Below are positions 50,241 to 59,027 of a DNA stretch of 64,000 nt, one piece after another. The stretch is from Treponema_C sp050320395 (GTDB taxonomy: Bacteria > Spirochaetota > Spirochaetia > Treponematales > Treponemataceae), in NCBI RefSeq assembly GCF_050320395.1, contig NZ_CP144459.1, positions 2,542,001 to 2,606,000 of the forward strand, in the 5' to 3' direction. How positions within the stretch are numbered: the stretch's first letter is position 1; each line of letters begins with the position of its first letter. The notes under the pieces are model-generated. The model did no database searches. It was given only the letters and a program-made list of their open reading frames with translations, and had not been told where the DNA came from. The position numbers were made by a program, and so were the translations under genes.

Positions 50241-51194
50241 ATGAAAAAAACGGTAACTTTAGCGGATTTAAAAAAAGGATTTTCCGCTTACAGTTTGTAC
50301 TTATTGCTTTTTGTACTTATGGTGGCGGTTTCTATTGCCAACAACAATTTTTTATCCGTACAAAATATAAAAAATATTTTTCAGCAAATCTCGATAAACG
50401 GTATTCTTGCAGTGGGTATGACCTTTGTCATCATAACCGGCGGAATAGATTTATCGGTCGGTTCTTTATTGGGATTTTCGGGTGTAATCGCCGCAAGTTT
50501 GGTCAGCGGCGGCGGCAATCCCTTATGGGCGGTATTGGCCGGCATTACAGCCGGTCTTATATTCGGCTTTATAAACGGTTTATTGATTTCGTATGCCAAG
50601 ATAGTACCGTTTATCGTTACCCTCGGAATGCTGTCGATTGCCCGCGGAATAACAAACGTATACACGCGCGGCAGCCCCATCATAAAGCTGGATAAGCGTT
50701 TTACGGCTATAGGACAGTCTTCTTTTTTAGGCTTGGGCATTCCGATATGGATTTTTATCGGCATGCTTATAGTCGGCTTTATTATTTTACATACGACAAA
50801 ACTGGGCCGCTATACGCTTGCAGTAGGCGGAAATGAAGATGCCGCCAAAACATCGGGTATCAACACAGCCGGAATAAAGCTGTTTGCCTATACCTTTACC
50901 GGTTTTTGCTGCGGTTTGGCCGGTATTTTAATGACGGCAAAAACAAATGCGGGCGCCCCCAATGCCGGTACCGGATACGAACTTGACGCGATAGCGGCCG
51001 CCATCATCGGAGGAACTTCCCCGTCCGGAGGAAAAGGCACTATATTCGGAACTCTGCTGGGCGTATTGATTTTCGGTATTATCCAAAACGGTTTGGATAT
51101 TTTGAATGTATCGTCTTATATACAACAGGTTGTAAAGGGTTTGATTATCATCGGCGCAGTATGGGCGGATAAAGCAAACCGCAGCGCAAGATAG
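50241..51194 (+). CDS. RbsC-type sugar ABC importer permease
   Basis: A 317-residue CUT2 permease with about eight to ten hydrophobic segments and the family motifs GMTFVIITGGIDLSVGS and the late GGTSPSGGKGTIFGTLLG. GGAGGATGA is the ribosome binding site. It lies 74 bases after the ATPase gene. Confidence 0.93.
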   Translation: MKKTVTLADLKKGFSAYSLYLLLFVLMVAVSIANNNFLSVQNIKNIFQQISINGILAVGMTFVIITGGIDLSVGSLLGFSGVIAASLVSGGGNPLWAVLAGITAGLIFGFINGLLISYAKIVPFIVTLGMLSIARGITNVYTRGSPIIKLDKRFTAIGQSSFLGLGIPIWIFIGMLIVGFIILHTTKLGRYTLAVGGNEDAAKTSGINTAGIKLFAYTFTGFCCGLAGILMTAKTNAGAPNAGTGYELDAIAAAIIGGTSPSGGKGTIFGTLLGVLIFGIIQNGLDILNVSSYIQQVVKGLIIIGAVWADKANRSAR

Positions 51195-51263
51195 GCTAAA
51201 ACGGTAAATCCTGATTTTTGCCGTTTACATAAAACATAAAAATCAAAGCAAGGAGGATTTTTT

Positions 51264-52196
51264 ATGAAAAAATTGGGAATTCTTTTGATTGCGGCGGCAC
51301 TTATGCTGCCTTTAGCAGCCGGAGGAAAAGGAGAAAGTGCGGAAGGAACGTACAAAGTCGGAATTTCAATGTTTAACTTAACGTCGGAATATTTAACGTC
51401 GTTAAAAACACACATGGAAAAATACGTTGCCGAAAATCCGGATTACTCTTCCGTAAAATTGGTGTTTTTGGATGCACAGTCCGACCCCGTTAAACAAAAC
51501 AGTCAAGTGGATAACCTGATAACGCAAAAAGTAAACAGCATTATTATGATTCCCTTTGACCGCGAACAACAGGTTCCCGCAGTTGAAGCCGCGGCAAAAG
51601 CCGGCGTTCCGCTTATTGAATTATGCGCTTCAACCGTTTCGGATAAAAAACGTTCATATGTCGGATCCGACGATATTCAATCCGGCCTTATGCTTGCACA
51701 GGAAATGTTCAAAAATGTAAAACCGAATGCCAAAATAATCGTTTTACACGGACCGACGGGACAAAACGCACAGGTTATGCGTTTTGCCGGATTAAAAGAA
51801 GTTATGAAAAAATTCCCCGAAGCAAAAATAGTTGCGGAAAAGGTTTGTGATTGGGACCGTTCGCGCGCCTTGGATGCCATTCAAAATATTATTCAATCGG
51901 GTATGGAATTCGATGCCGTTTTTGCGGAAAACGATGAAATGGCTATGGGAGCATTGCTTGCATGCGAAGGAGCCGGTGTAAAAGGTAAATTTATCGGCGG
52001 CGTCGATGCAATTCCCGATGCATTATTAGCCGTTGAAGCCGGACGTTTGAATTGTACCGTTTTCCAAAATTCCGTTGCACAAGCCCGCACCGCAGTTGAC
52101 GTTGCGGTAAAAGCGGCAAAGGGAGAATCCATAAACAAACTGTACGACATTCCCTATGAATTGGTAACAAAATCGAATATTGCAAACTATAAATAA
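51264..52196 (+). CDS. RbsB-type periplasmic sugar-binding protein
   Basis: A 310-residue protein: signal peptide (LGILLIAAALMLPLAAG), then two-lobed Peripla_BP_4 fold with YKVGISMFNLTSEYL, the IIMIPFDREQQVPAVEAAAK hinge and VFAENDEMAMGALLA. No lipobox cysteine is present (PLAAGGKGES), so it should be a free periplasmic protein. The last gene of the operon, followed by a strong bidirectional terminator. Confidence 0.92.
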   Translation: MKKLGILLIAAALMLPLAAGGKGESAEGTYKVGISMFNLTSEYLTSLKTHMEKYVAENPDYSSVKLVFLDAQSDPVKQNSQVDNLITQKVNSIIMIPFDREQQVPAVEAAAKAGVPLIELCASTVSDKKRSYVGSDDIQSGLMLAQEMFKNVKPNAKIIVLHGPTGQNAQVMRFAGLKEVMKKFPEAKIVAEKVCDWDRSRALDAIQNIIQSGMEFDAVFAENDEMAMGALLACEGAGVKGKFIGGVDAIPDALLAVEAGRLNCTVFQNSVAQARTAVDVAVKAAKGESINKLYDIPYELVTKSNIANYK

Positions 52197-52219
52197 AACG
52201 GTATCGCATTAAATACGCG

Positions 52220-52263
52220 AAAAAAAGGCTGTCCGAAAACTGAAGTTTTCGACAGCCTTTTTT
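52220..52263. terminator. Strong bidirectional terminator between rbsB-like and glycyl radical enzyme genes
   Basis: Stem AAAAGGCTGTC-C-GAAAACT against AGTTTTC-GACAGCCTTTT, with one bulged C and a GA loop. A and T runs flank it on both sides, so it ends both converging transcripts. Confidence 0.92.
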
Positions 52264-52277
52264 ATATCAATATTATG

Positions 52278-54692
52278 TTATATAACCTGCTCGGTGCGTT
52301 CGATTATGTCGTCTTGAGTCGCCTTTGACAACACATTGAAAAAGGCCGAATAGCCGGCAACCCGGACTATAAGATCACGATGCTTTTCCGGATGTTTTTG
52401 TGCGTCCAAAAGCGTATCGCGGGACACGACATTGTATTGAACATGGAATCCCTTTAATCGGTTGAAAAAGGTTCTGATTAAAGCTGCCAATTTTACCTTA
52501 TCTTCATCCTTTTGTAAAATTTGCGGCGTTACTTTTTGATTCAGCAATACACCGCCGGTAATTTTTGCCGTCGGAAGTTTCGAAACCGATTTAAATACGG
52601 AGGTCGGGCCGTGCGTATCCATTGCATGAGTCGGCGAGCAGCCTTCAGCCAGCGGAGTTCCCGCATTGCGTCCGTCGGGAGTTGCCAAAGTACCGATTCC
52701 CTGTCCCACATTTGCCGATATGGAAGAGGTTCCCGCATAGCGCAAACCTCCTATCGGGCCTCTGCCGAAACGGGTGTTCGGATATTTTTCCACTTCATCA
52801 ATATAGCTTTGGTATGCATCGACAACCAAAGAATCCACATAATCGTTATCGTTACCGTATTTGGGGGCTTGTGTAAGTAAAATCTGCTGAATTTTTTTAC
52901 CCTTTTCACTGGCAAAGTCGCTCATCAAAGCTTCCCATAAATCGTCGCGGCTGATAAGCTTGTCTTCATACACACACTTTTTTATTGCGGCGAGCGAATC
53001 GGCAAGATTGGCAATACCGACTTGTAAACCGCTGATAAAGTCGTATACGGCGCCGCCTTCTTTTAAGGTTTTACCCCGTCCGATACAATCGTCGCATAAG
53101 GCCGAGCACAAAACGTCCGGTACGTCGGTTTCAAGAACGCTGTCGCAGGCATTTTCAATAATGACGCTGTGTCTGGTAAAGTCGCGGATAACCGTATCCC
53201 ATGCTTTTTGCAAATCGGAAAAAGAGTTCATATCTTTAAAGTGTCCGCAGCTCTTTGTAAGGCGTGTGCCGCTTTTGGGATCCACGCCGTCATTCATCAC
53301 AATGAGTAAAGATTTTGGAAAGTTTAAAAAGCTCATACCGGTACAGCGGTATCCCCATTTACCGGGCACGGCCACTTCCACGCAGCCGATAGCGCTGTAA
53401 TTATATGCGTCTTCTTCTTTAATACCGCGTTCCAAAAATGAAGGAATAATAATTTCATCATTATTGAAGGCCGGCATACCGAAGCCCAATTTTAATACTT
53501 CCACACATTCTTTCATAAACCTGTCATCCAAACCGGCATGATATCTGACCGTAAGGTTCGGCTGGGGAAGATGTGTTTGCGCAACCGAACGGAGAATAAG
53601 ATAGGTAAGCGGATTTACCGCATCTTTTTTATCGGTTGTTTGTCCGCCGACGGTAACGTTTTGATACAGGGGGCTGCCGGCACTGTATTGGGTGTGCGAC
53701 CAGCTGCGAATCTTATTGATTGTGAAGGTTTTAATCCACAAGTTGGTAAGCAATTCGCAGGCGCTTTCTTGCGTTATTGTACCGTTTTGAATATCGCGAT
53801 TGTAATATTCAAATACATATTGGTCCATTCTGCCGTATGACAAAGAATGTCCGTTTGATTCTATTTGCAAAACCAAATGAACAAGCCAAAGCGATTGCAG
53901 CGCTTCATGAAAAGTGTCGGCCTTATGTTCGGGAACTTTTTGCAAAATGCGGCTCATTTCTCTCAGTTCCGCACAGCGCTTGGGATTTGTCTTTTCCAGT
54001 TTATCGGCGGTTTCGTCGGCAAGAGATGCATACCGATGCGCAAAAGCAACGGTGGAATCAATTAAAATAATAACCGCTTCATAAAAATAATATTTTTTTA
54101 AGTTATTATAATCCGTCAGATCCAGTTTTGCCATTTCCTGTTCGGTTTGTTTTTTAAAATCAGCCAAGCCGTTTTGCAGTAAACGTTTATAATTTACCGC
54201 AATATGGGCATCGCCTGAGGTTATGTTTCCTTCCGCTTTAATAATACCCAAGTCGTAAAACACCTTGCTGGCGGGGGGAATTGCCGCAAGACCCCGTTCT
54301 TTTGTCGTATTATGTTCCCAAAACGGCGCTATGGAACGAAGTTCTTCTTTTGTTTTTTCCGAAATAAAAAATACATCACCCGGACGTTTTTCAAATTCAT
54401 CCAATTCATTGATAACCCAATCCATTGCGTATTCGGGAAAAATCGGGGCCGCTCTGTTTTGTGAAGCTTGGTTCCCCGCAAGCAGAGTATCGTCTTCTAT
54501 ATAGATACTCATATTTTCCAAAATATTTTTCATCATATATGCACGTTTTAAAACAACCGGCATATCCTGATGGGCTTTATAACTTTCCGTAGTTAAAAGC
54601 GCCCGCTGTGCACAAACACAGGGAGAAGCGGACAAAACTTCTTCTCTAAAATGTTTCATTCTTTCGGTCAACTCTCCGAAGTACATACTCAT
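52278..54692 (-). CDS. Dehydratase-type glycyl radical enzyme (PflD/YbiW-like)
   Basis: An 804-residue radical enzyme. The catalytic cysteine is in YSAIGCVEVAVPGKWGYRC (Cys437, with Glu439 as base). The glycyl radical site is RVAGYSAFF (Gly780, 24 residues from the end). A GCVE active site means dehydratase/lyase and not pyruvate formate-lyase, which has two adjacent cysteines. In glycerol dehydratase an Asp follows the Cys by 14; here Thr451 is in that place. The GKWGYRCTGM context is one I associate with E. coli PflD/YbiW. AGGAGG lies 5 bases before the ATG. It is the second gene after a ROK kinase, so a phosphorylated sugar or polyol is the likely substrate. Confidence 0.88.
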   Translation of the reverse strand: MSMYFGELTERMKHFREEVLSASPCVCAQRALLTTESYKAHQDMPVVLKRAYMMKNILENMSIYIEDDTLLAGNQASQNRAAPIFPEYAMDWVINELDEFEKRPGDVFFISEKTKEELRSIAPFWEHNTTKERGLAAIPPASKVFYDLGIIKAEGNITSGDAHIAVNYKRLLQNGLADFKKQTEQEMAKLDLTDYNNLKKYYFYEAVIILIDSTVAFAHRYASLADETADKLEKTNPKRCAELREMSRILQKVPEHKADTFHEALQSLWLVHLVLQIESNGHSLSYGRMDQYVFEYYNRDIQNGTITQESACELLTNLWIKTFTINKIRSWSHTQYSAGSPLYQNVTVGGQTTDKKDAVNPLTYLILRSVAQTHLPQPNLTVRYHAGLDDRFMKECVEVLKLGFGMPAFNNDEIIIPSFLERGIKEEDAYNYSAIGCVEVAVPGKWGYRCTGMSFLNFPKSLLIVMNDGVDPKSGTRLTKSCGHFKDMNSFSDLQKAWDTVIRDFTRHSVIIENACDSVLETDVPDVLCSALCDDCIGRGKTLKEGGAVYDFISGLQVGIANLADSLAAIKKCVYEDKLISRDDLWEALMSDFASEKGKKIQQILLTQAPKYGNDNDYVDSLVVDAYQSYIDEVEKYPNTRFGRGPIGGLRYAGTSSISANVGQGIGTLATPDGRNAGTPLAEGCSPTHAMDTHGPTSVFKSVSKLPTAKITGGVLLNQKVTPQILQKDEDKVKLAALIRTFFNRLKGFHVQYNVVSRDTLLDAQKHPEKHRDLIVRVAGYSAFFNVLSKATQDDIIERTEQVI

Positions 54693-54735
54693 ACCGGACC
54701 TCCTGTTATTTACAAAGCCGGCCGGCCGTCAAAAA

Positions 54736-54750
54736 CGCAAGCGCTTTCAA
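54736..54750 (-). promoter_or_regulatory. cre-like palindrome upstream of the glycyl radical enzyme gene
   Basis: On the minus strand TTGAAAGCGCTTGCG matches 12 of 14 positions of the LacI/CcpA-type palindrome TGAAAGCGCTTTCA. It lies in the 123-base gap between the ROK and enzyme genes. An ATCTCTAAAA/TTTTTAGAGAT hairpin lies nearer the ROK gene. Confidence 0.4.
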
Positions 54751-54815
54751 GACTGCCGCCGCACCGTTTCACATTTAGAAAATCTCTAAAAATCCGACCG
54801 GGTTTTAGAGATGAT

Positions 54816-55772
54816 TCAATATAATAATTCCCGTGCGCCGATAATACCGGCGTCCCGGGCACACAGAGCTGTTTTAAAATACACGGGATATTCATTGTCA
54901 TTGTACATATCGAATAATTCCCTCACGCGTTTAAATAATTTATCTCCCATGCATAAAAGACCGCCGGAAAAAACGAAGCAATTTATATTCAGCGTAACAT
55001 ACAGGTTATACAGCCAAATTGCCATGTATTGCGCCATTTGCTCAACCGCCTGCTTTGCAATGACGTCGTTTTGTTCCCATGCTTCACAAATGTGAACGGT
55101 ACTTATCGCCGCATCTTTTGCGGCAAGGGAGCTTATAAGTGTTTTTTCTCCCGCGGCTATTCTTTGTTCCACATGTTTAACAATCATACTGCCGGAACAC
55201 CAAGACATAAGACAGCCTTTGTTGCCGCAGCCGCAGAGAATACCCGTATCCGGCGAGGTAAGCATGTGTCCGCTTTCTCCCGCCCAGCCGTAAGAACCGC
55301 GAAAAAGCCGTTTATTGATAATAATACCGGATGAAATGCCCGTACTGACCGGGCAAAAAAGCATGTGGTCAAAGCCTTTACCGGCGCCGTGCCTCAATTC
55401 CGCAAGGGCTCCGGTATGTGCATCGTTATCTATGACGATACGGACAGGTTTATCAAAACAGTCTGCAAAATAGTCACGTGCGGGGAAATTTTTTATCTTG
55501 GTTAAATTGCTTGTTTTTACGATAAAACCTTTTTCAAAAAGAACAAAGGAGGGAACTCCTATGCCGATGCCGTCTATGTCGTCAAGTTCCGCTTTTTTTA
55601 CCGCAAGCAGGTTTTTACATTGTTCTGCAACGTTCCGGAAAAACACTTCCGGTTCGGCTTCTTTATCCGACGGATACTGCATACGCTCAAGCAAAACACC
55701 GTTTGCACCAAACAAACCGATTGCGGTTTTTGTGCCGCCTATATCAATTCCGATACTGTATGCCCGCTTCAT
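54816..55772 (-). CDS. ROK-family sugar kinase with complete zinc motif
   Basis: A 318-residue kinase: IGIDIGGTKTAIGLFG, catalytic Asp in VIDNDAHTGALAE, GYGWAGESGHM, and the zinc motif CGCGNKGCLMSWCSG. The ATG at 55772 has GGGGG just before it. An upstream in-frame ATG lies in the promoter (ATGCAA/ACTATA on the plus strand, 55815-55843) and is discarded. First gene of the ROK-glycyl radical enzyme operon, it probably phosphorylates the sugar brought in by the RbsABC-like system. Confidence 0.9.
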   Translation of the reverse strand: MKRAYSIGIDIGGTKTAIGLFGANGVLLERMQYPSDKEAEPEVFFRNVAEQCKNLLAVKKAELDDIDGIGIGVPSFVLFEKGFIVKTSNLTKIKNFPARDYFADCFDKPVRIVIDNDAHTGALAELRHGAGKGFDHMLFCPVSTGISSGIIINKRLFRGSYGWAGESGHMLTSPDTGILCGCGNKGCLMSWCSGSMIVKHVEQRIAAGEKTLISSLAAKDAAISTVHICEAWEQNDVIAKQAVEQMAQYMAIWLYNLYVTLNINCFVFSGGLLCMGDKLFKRVRELFDMYNDNEYPVYFKTALCARDAGIIGARELLY

Positions 55773-55814
55773 AGTTCCCCCTTTTGCAGCAGCATGTTTT
55801 TTTCTCTCATATAT

Positions 55815-55901
55815 ACTATAACACAAAATATTTATTTATGCAAGTAAAATGTTTTCAAATGAAAGTATATGCTTTTCAAAAGTTTGATTTTGTGATATAA
55901 T
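55815..55901. promoter_or_regulatory. Divergent promoters of the kinase/glycyl radical enzyme and activating-enzyme genes
   Basis: Minus: TTGCAT (55843-55838), 17 bases, TATAGT (55820-55815). Plus: TTTTCA (55873-55878), 17 bases, extended -10 TGATATAAT ending at 55901. Between them lie two small dyads, TTTCA-AA-TGAAA (55853-55864) and CTTTTCAAAAG (55872-55882), which share a TTTCAAA core and may be sites for the DeoR-type regulator. Confidence 0.6.
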
Positions 55902-55907
55902 TACCGT

Positions 55908-56687
55908 ATGGAAAATCCGAAGGCACTTATTTTTAACGTACAAAAATTCAGTATTCACGACGGGCCGGGAATACGGACGGTTGTTTTTTTTAAAGGCTGT
56001 CCCCTTTCATGCAAATGGTGTTCAAACCCCGAATCGCAATCGGCAAGCATGCAAATATTACAACCGCTGACAAAAGACGGCAAAGAACAGGTTTGCGGAA
56101 CATATCGGGATATCGATTCGGTAATGGCTGAGATTTTGCAGGACAAAGATTTTTACGAAGAATCCGGCGGGGGAGTAACTTTGTCGGGCGGAGAAGCGCT
56201 TGTACAAATCGATTTTGTGCAAGCCCTGCTTTGTGAATGCAAAAAAAACGCTTTACACACGGCAGTCGAAACAAGCGGTTTTATCGCTTCCGAATATTTC
56301 AAGCGGATTATCGATTTGACGGATTTATTTTTATTCGATATTAAACACTATGACTCTCAAAAACATGTACGGGGAACGGGCGTTACCAACGATATTATTG
56401 TCGAGAATTTACGCATGCTGATTAAAGCCGAAAAAAATGTATTGGTCCGTGTTCCCGTTATTCCGCACTTTAACGATTCTCTCGATGACGCCGAAGCCTT
56501 TGCCCGTTTTTTTATCGCAAACGGCATACGGGAAATTCAGTTATTGCCTTTCCACCAATTCGGTCAAAATAAATACCGGCAATTAGGCTTACCGTATGAG
56601 TTTGACGGATACAAATCTCTTCATCCGGAAGATTTGCAGGAATACAAGGATGTTTTGACAAAGGCTTCCTTAAAGGTTATTTTATAG
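55908..56687 (+). CDS. Glycyl radical enzyme activating enzyme, short form
   Basis: A 259-residue radical SAM protein that should install the radical on Gly780 of the neighbouring enzyme. The cluster motif is GCPLSCKWCSNPESQ (Cys31, Cys35, Cys38), followed by GGGVTLSGGEALVQ and VETSGFI. Activases of dehydratase-type enzymes normally carry an eight-cysteine ferredoxin insert right after the CxxxCxxC motif. Here it is absent, and only single cysteines follow. The extended -10 ends 6 bases before the ATG and there is no Shine-Dalgarno, so the mRNA is predicted leaderless. It converges on ppk with a 7-base gap. Confidence 0.9.
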   Translation: MENPKALIFNVQKFSIHDGPGIRTVVFFKGCPLSCKWCSNPESQSASMQILQPLTKDGKEQVCGTYRDIDSVMAEILQDKDFYEESGGGVTLSGGEALVQIDFVQALLCECKKNALHTAVETSGFIASEYFKRIIDLTDLFLFDIKHYDSQKHVRGTGVTNDIIVENLRMLIKAEKNVLVRVPVIPHFNDSLDDAEAFARFFIANGIREIQLLPFHQFGQNKYRQLGLPYEFDGYKSLHPEDLQEYKDVLTKASLKVIL

Positions 56688-56694
56688 GGCACTT

Positions 56695-58857
56695 CTAAAC
56701 CCGCGGTTCTTTTCGGCGCACGGTAAAAAAGCGGGGGATTTCTTTATTTGCGGTTTCCGCACGCTGTTTATAGATATTGTATAGGGCTTCCTGTGCGCGT
56801 ACGGCACTTTCTCCGGAACGGGGCTTTTTAAGAATCCATGTACCGTCGGTATTCAATTCATGGGCATGGGTATTGTCCGAAAAATATAACTGTAAAGTAT
56901 CCTTTAATTCCTGAAATAAATCCTCCTGCGTTACGGGGAACATAAGTTCAACGCGGCGGTCCAAATTGCGGCTCATCCAATCGGCACTGGAAAGATACAC
57001 TTCTTCGGCGCCTCCGTTTTGAAAATATAACAAACGCGTATGCTCCAAAAAGCGGTCGACAATGCTTATAACCTTGATGTTTTCACTTTGCCGCCGTATA
57101 CCCGGAACAAGGGTACAAATACCGCGGACATTCAGCATAATGCGCACCCCCGCCCTGTTTGCTTCATACAAGGCTTTAATAATATCCGAATCGGCCAGAC
57201 TGTTCATTTTTGCCATAATGAGACCGGGTGTTTCGGGCGTGGAGTGCAGTTTTTCCCGTTCAATCATGTATAAAAGACGGGACTTTAAATTAATCGGGGC
57301 CATATAGAGGCGGCGCATGGTTTGAATTGCCGAGTATCCGGAAAGCATATTAAAAAAGACCGATGCATCGTTTGCAATTTCCCTGTTTGACGTAAACAAC
57401 GAGATATCCGAATACAGACGGGCGGTTTTTTCATTATAGTTGCCGGTTGCCATGTGCACGTAACGAATAATTCCCTCGTTTTCCCGCCGCACGACAAGCA
57501 GCATCTTCGCATGGACTTTTAAATTGACAATTCCGTGTACGACTATAACGCCGTAATGCATTAACTGCTGTGCCCAGGAAATATTGCGCCTTTCGTCAAA
57601 GCGCGCCTTCAATTCGACAAAAACCGTTACCTGTTTTCCTTTACGGGCAGCCCTTTCAAGCATCTTTATAACCGGAGAATCTCCGCTTGTACGATACAAG
57701 GTCATTTTGATTGCCAAAACACCGGGATCGTCGGCGGCATCGCTTATAAAACGCAAAACAGGATCATAGCTTTCATAGGGAACATGTAAAAGCATATCGC
57801 GTTTTTTTAAAACATCCCACATAGCCTCGCTGCGTACCAAATCCTTAGGATAAAAATGTTTCCATGCAGGATAACGCAGCTTTGAAAATCCGTGCATATC
57901 GGCGAGCCTGCTTAAAAAAGATAAATCGATTATTTTTCCGGCCGTATAGACATCGTCTTCGGTCAAACCCGTTTTTTCAACCAGCATACGCGTAATTTCG
58001 GGGCTGTCACCCGTGCAAGTCAACCTGATCGGACGCGATGCGCGGCGGGCTTCAAGAATTTCTTCCATCGCTTCCATAAAATCTTCATGTCTGTCTTCAT
58101 CAACGGTAAAGGCCGCATCGCATACCGCTTTAAACACAAGGCTTTGCTCCACCGAATAGCCTTCAAACAGCCGTGTACCGAACGCTATGATAATATCGTC
58201 CAAAAGCGTAAAACGCTGCCTCTTACCCTCGGATGGAAGGCGCACAATACGCTCAAGCGAAGGAGGAATCTGTACAAAGGCGAGCGGCTTTTCTTCGGCC
58301 GGAGGACAAAAATCGGGATGAATATCTTTTTTATCGATAATCGGCTTTAATAAAAAAGCCGCATACAAACGCAGGTTGGCAATATACGGAAGTTCGGCAG
58401 TGCTATCGTCTTCACTGCAAATATAAGATTTAATCGGCGTTAAAAGCGAAAAGATTTCCTCCTGAAAAAAATTTCCGGCAAAACTCCGTTCCGCTTCCGT
58501 AAAATCTTCGGGCGGAACATAGGTTAAGCCTTTTTTTTCCAAAAGGGGAAAAAGCTGATTACGCACCATCATGTGCTGTTCCAAAAATATCTTATGTACC
58601 CGATCCGATATACGGCTCAGCTGTTCGCGGGCGGTTAGTCCGGAATTGTCGGTTTCGTTCGGATTCATTTGCGCCTGATGTTTTAAACCCGCAACCCGTA
58701 CCATAAAAAATTCGTCAAAATTCGACGATACAATGGCAAGAAATTTCAAGCGTTCAAGCAGCGGATTTTCTTTTCGGCTTGCTTCCGTTAAAACGCGCGC
58801 GTTGAATTCAATCCACGATAATTCTCTGTTAAAAAAAAGCGACTTTGTTTTTTTCAT
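56695..58857 (-). CDS. ppk: Polyphosphate kinase PPK1
   Basis: A 720-residue enzyme that reversibly builds polyphosphate from ATP. N-domain FFNRELSWIEFNARVLTEA, head domain, and the catalytic C1/C2 domains with VHMATGNYNEKTARLYSDIS (autophosphorylated His) and FLEHTRLLYFQNGG (second His). Full length. The promoter is ATGACA-17-TATAAT upstream on the minus strand, with AGGACC before the ATG. Confidence 0.95.
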   Translation of the reverse strand: MKKTKSLFFNRELSWIEFNARVLTEASRKENPLLERLKFLAIVSSNFDEFFMVRVAGLKHQAQMNPNETDNSGLTAREQLSRISDRVHKIFLEQHMMVRNQLFPLLEKKGLTYVPPEDFTEAERSFAGNFFQEEIFSLLTPIKSYICSEDDSTAELPYIANLRLYAAFLLKPIIDKKDIHPDFCPPAEEKPLAFVQIPPSLERIVRLPSEGKRQRFTLLDDIIIAFGTRLFEGYSVEQSLVFKAVCDAAFTVDEDRHEDFMEAMEEILEARRASRPIRLTCTGDSPEITRMLVEKTGLTEDDVYTAGKIIDLSFLSRLADMHGFSKLRYPAWKHFYPKDLVRSEAMWDVLKKRDMLLHVPYESYDPVLRFISDAADDPGVLAIKMTLYRTSGDSPVIKMLERAARKGKQVTVFVELKARFDERRNISWAQQLMHYGVIVVHGIVNLKVHAKMLLVVRRENEGIIRYVHMATGNYNEKTARLYSDISLFTSNREIANDASVFFNMLSGYSAIQTMRRLYMAPINLKSRLLYMIEREKLHSTPETPGLIMAKMNSLADSDIIKALYEANRAGVRIMLNVRGICTLVPGIRRQSENIKVISIVDRFLEHTRLLYFQNGGAEEVYLSSADWMSRNLDRRVELMFPVTQEDLFQELKDTLQLYFSDNTHAHELNTDGTWILKKPRSGESAVRAQEALYNIYKQRAETANKEIPRFFTVRRKEPRV

Positions 58858-59027
58858 AATCGGTCCTGACCCCGGGGAATCGTCATATTATAAACTTAAT
58901 TCATCTGTTTGTCATCGGATTTGACGGTTCTTGCGTATTTCGGATAAAACCGATAAAATCATGTGACGGACCGGCTGTCGTATACGTACGGCAAAGCGGC
59001 GTTTTAACTTGTAATAAGGACGTATCT

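Noticed and set aside
52278..54692. Calling the glycyl radical enzyme pyruvate formate-lyase
   Set aside because: The active site has a single cysteine in GCVE, where pyruvate formate-lyase has two adjacent cysteines. The ROK kinase and sugar importer context also argues for a sugar or polyol substrate.
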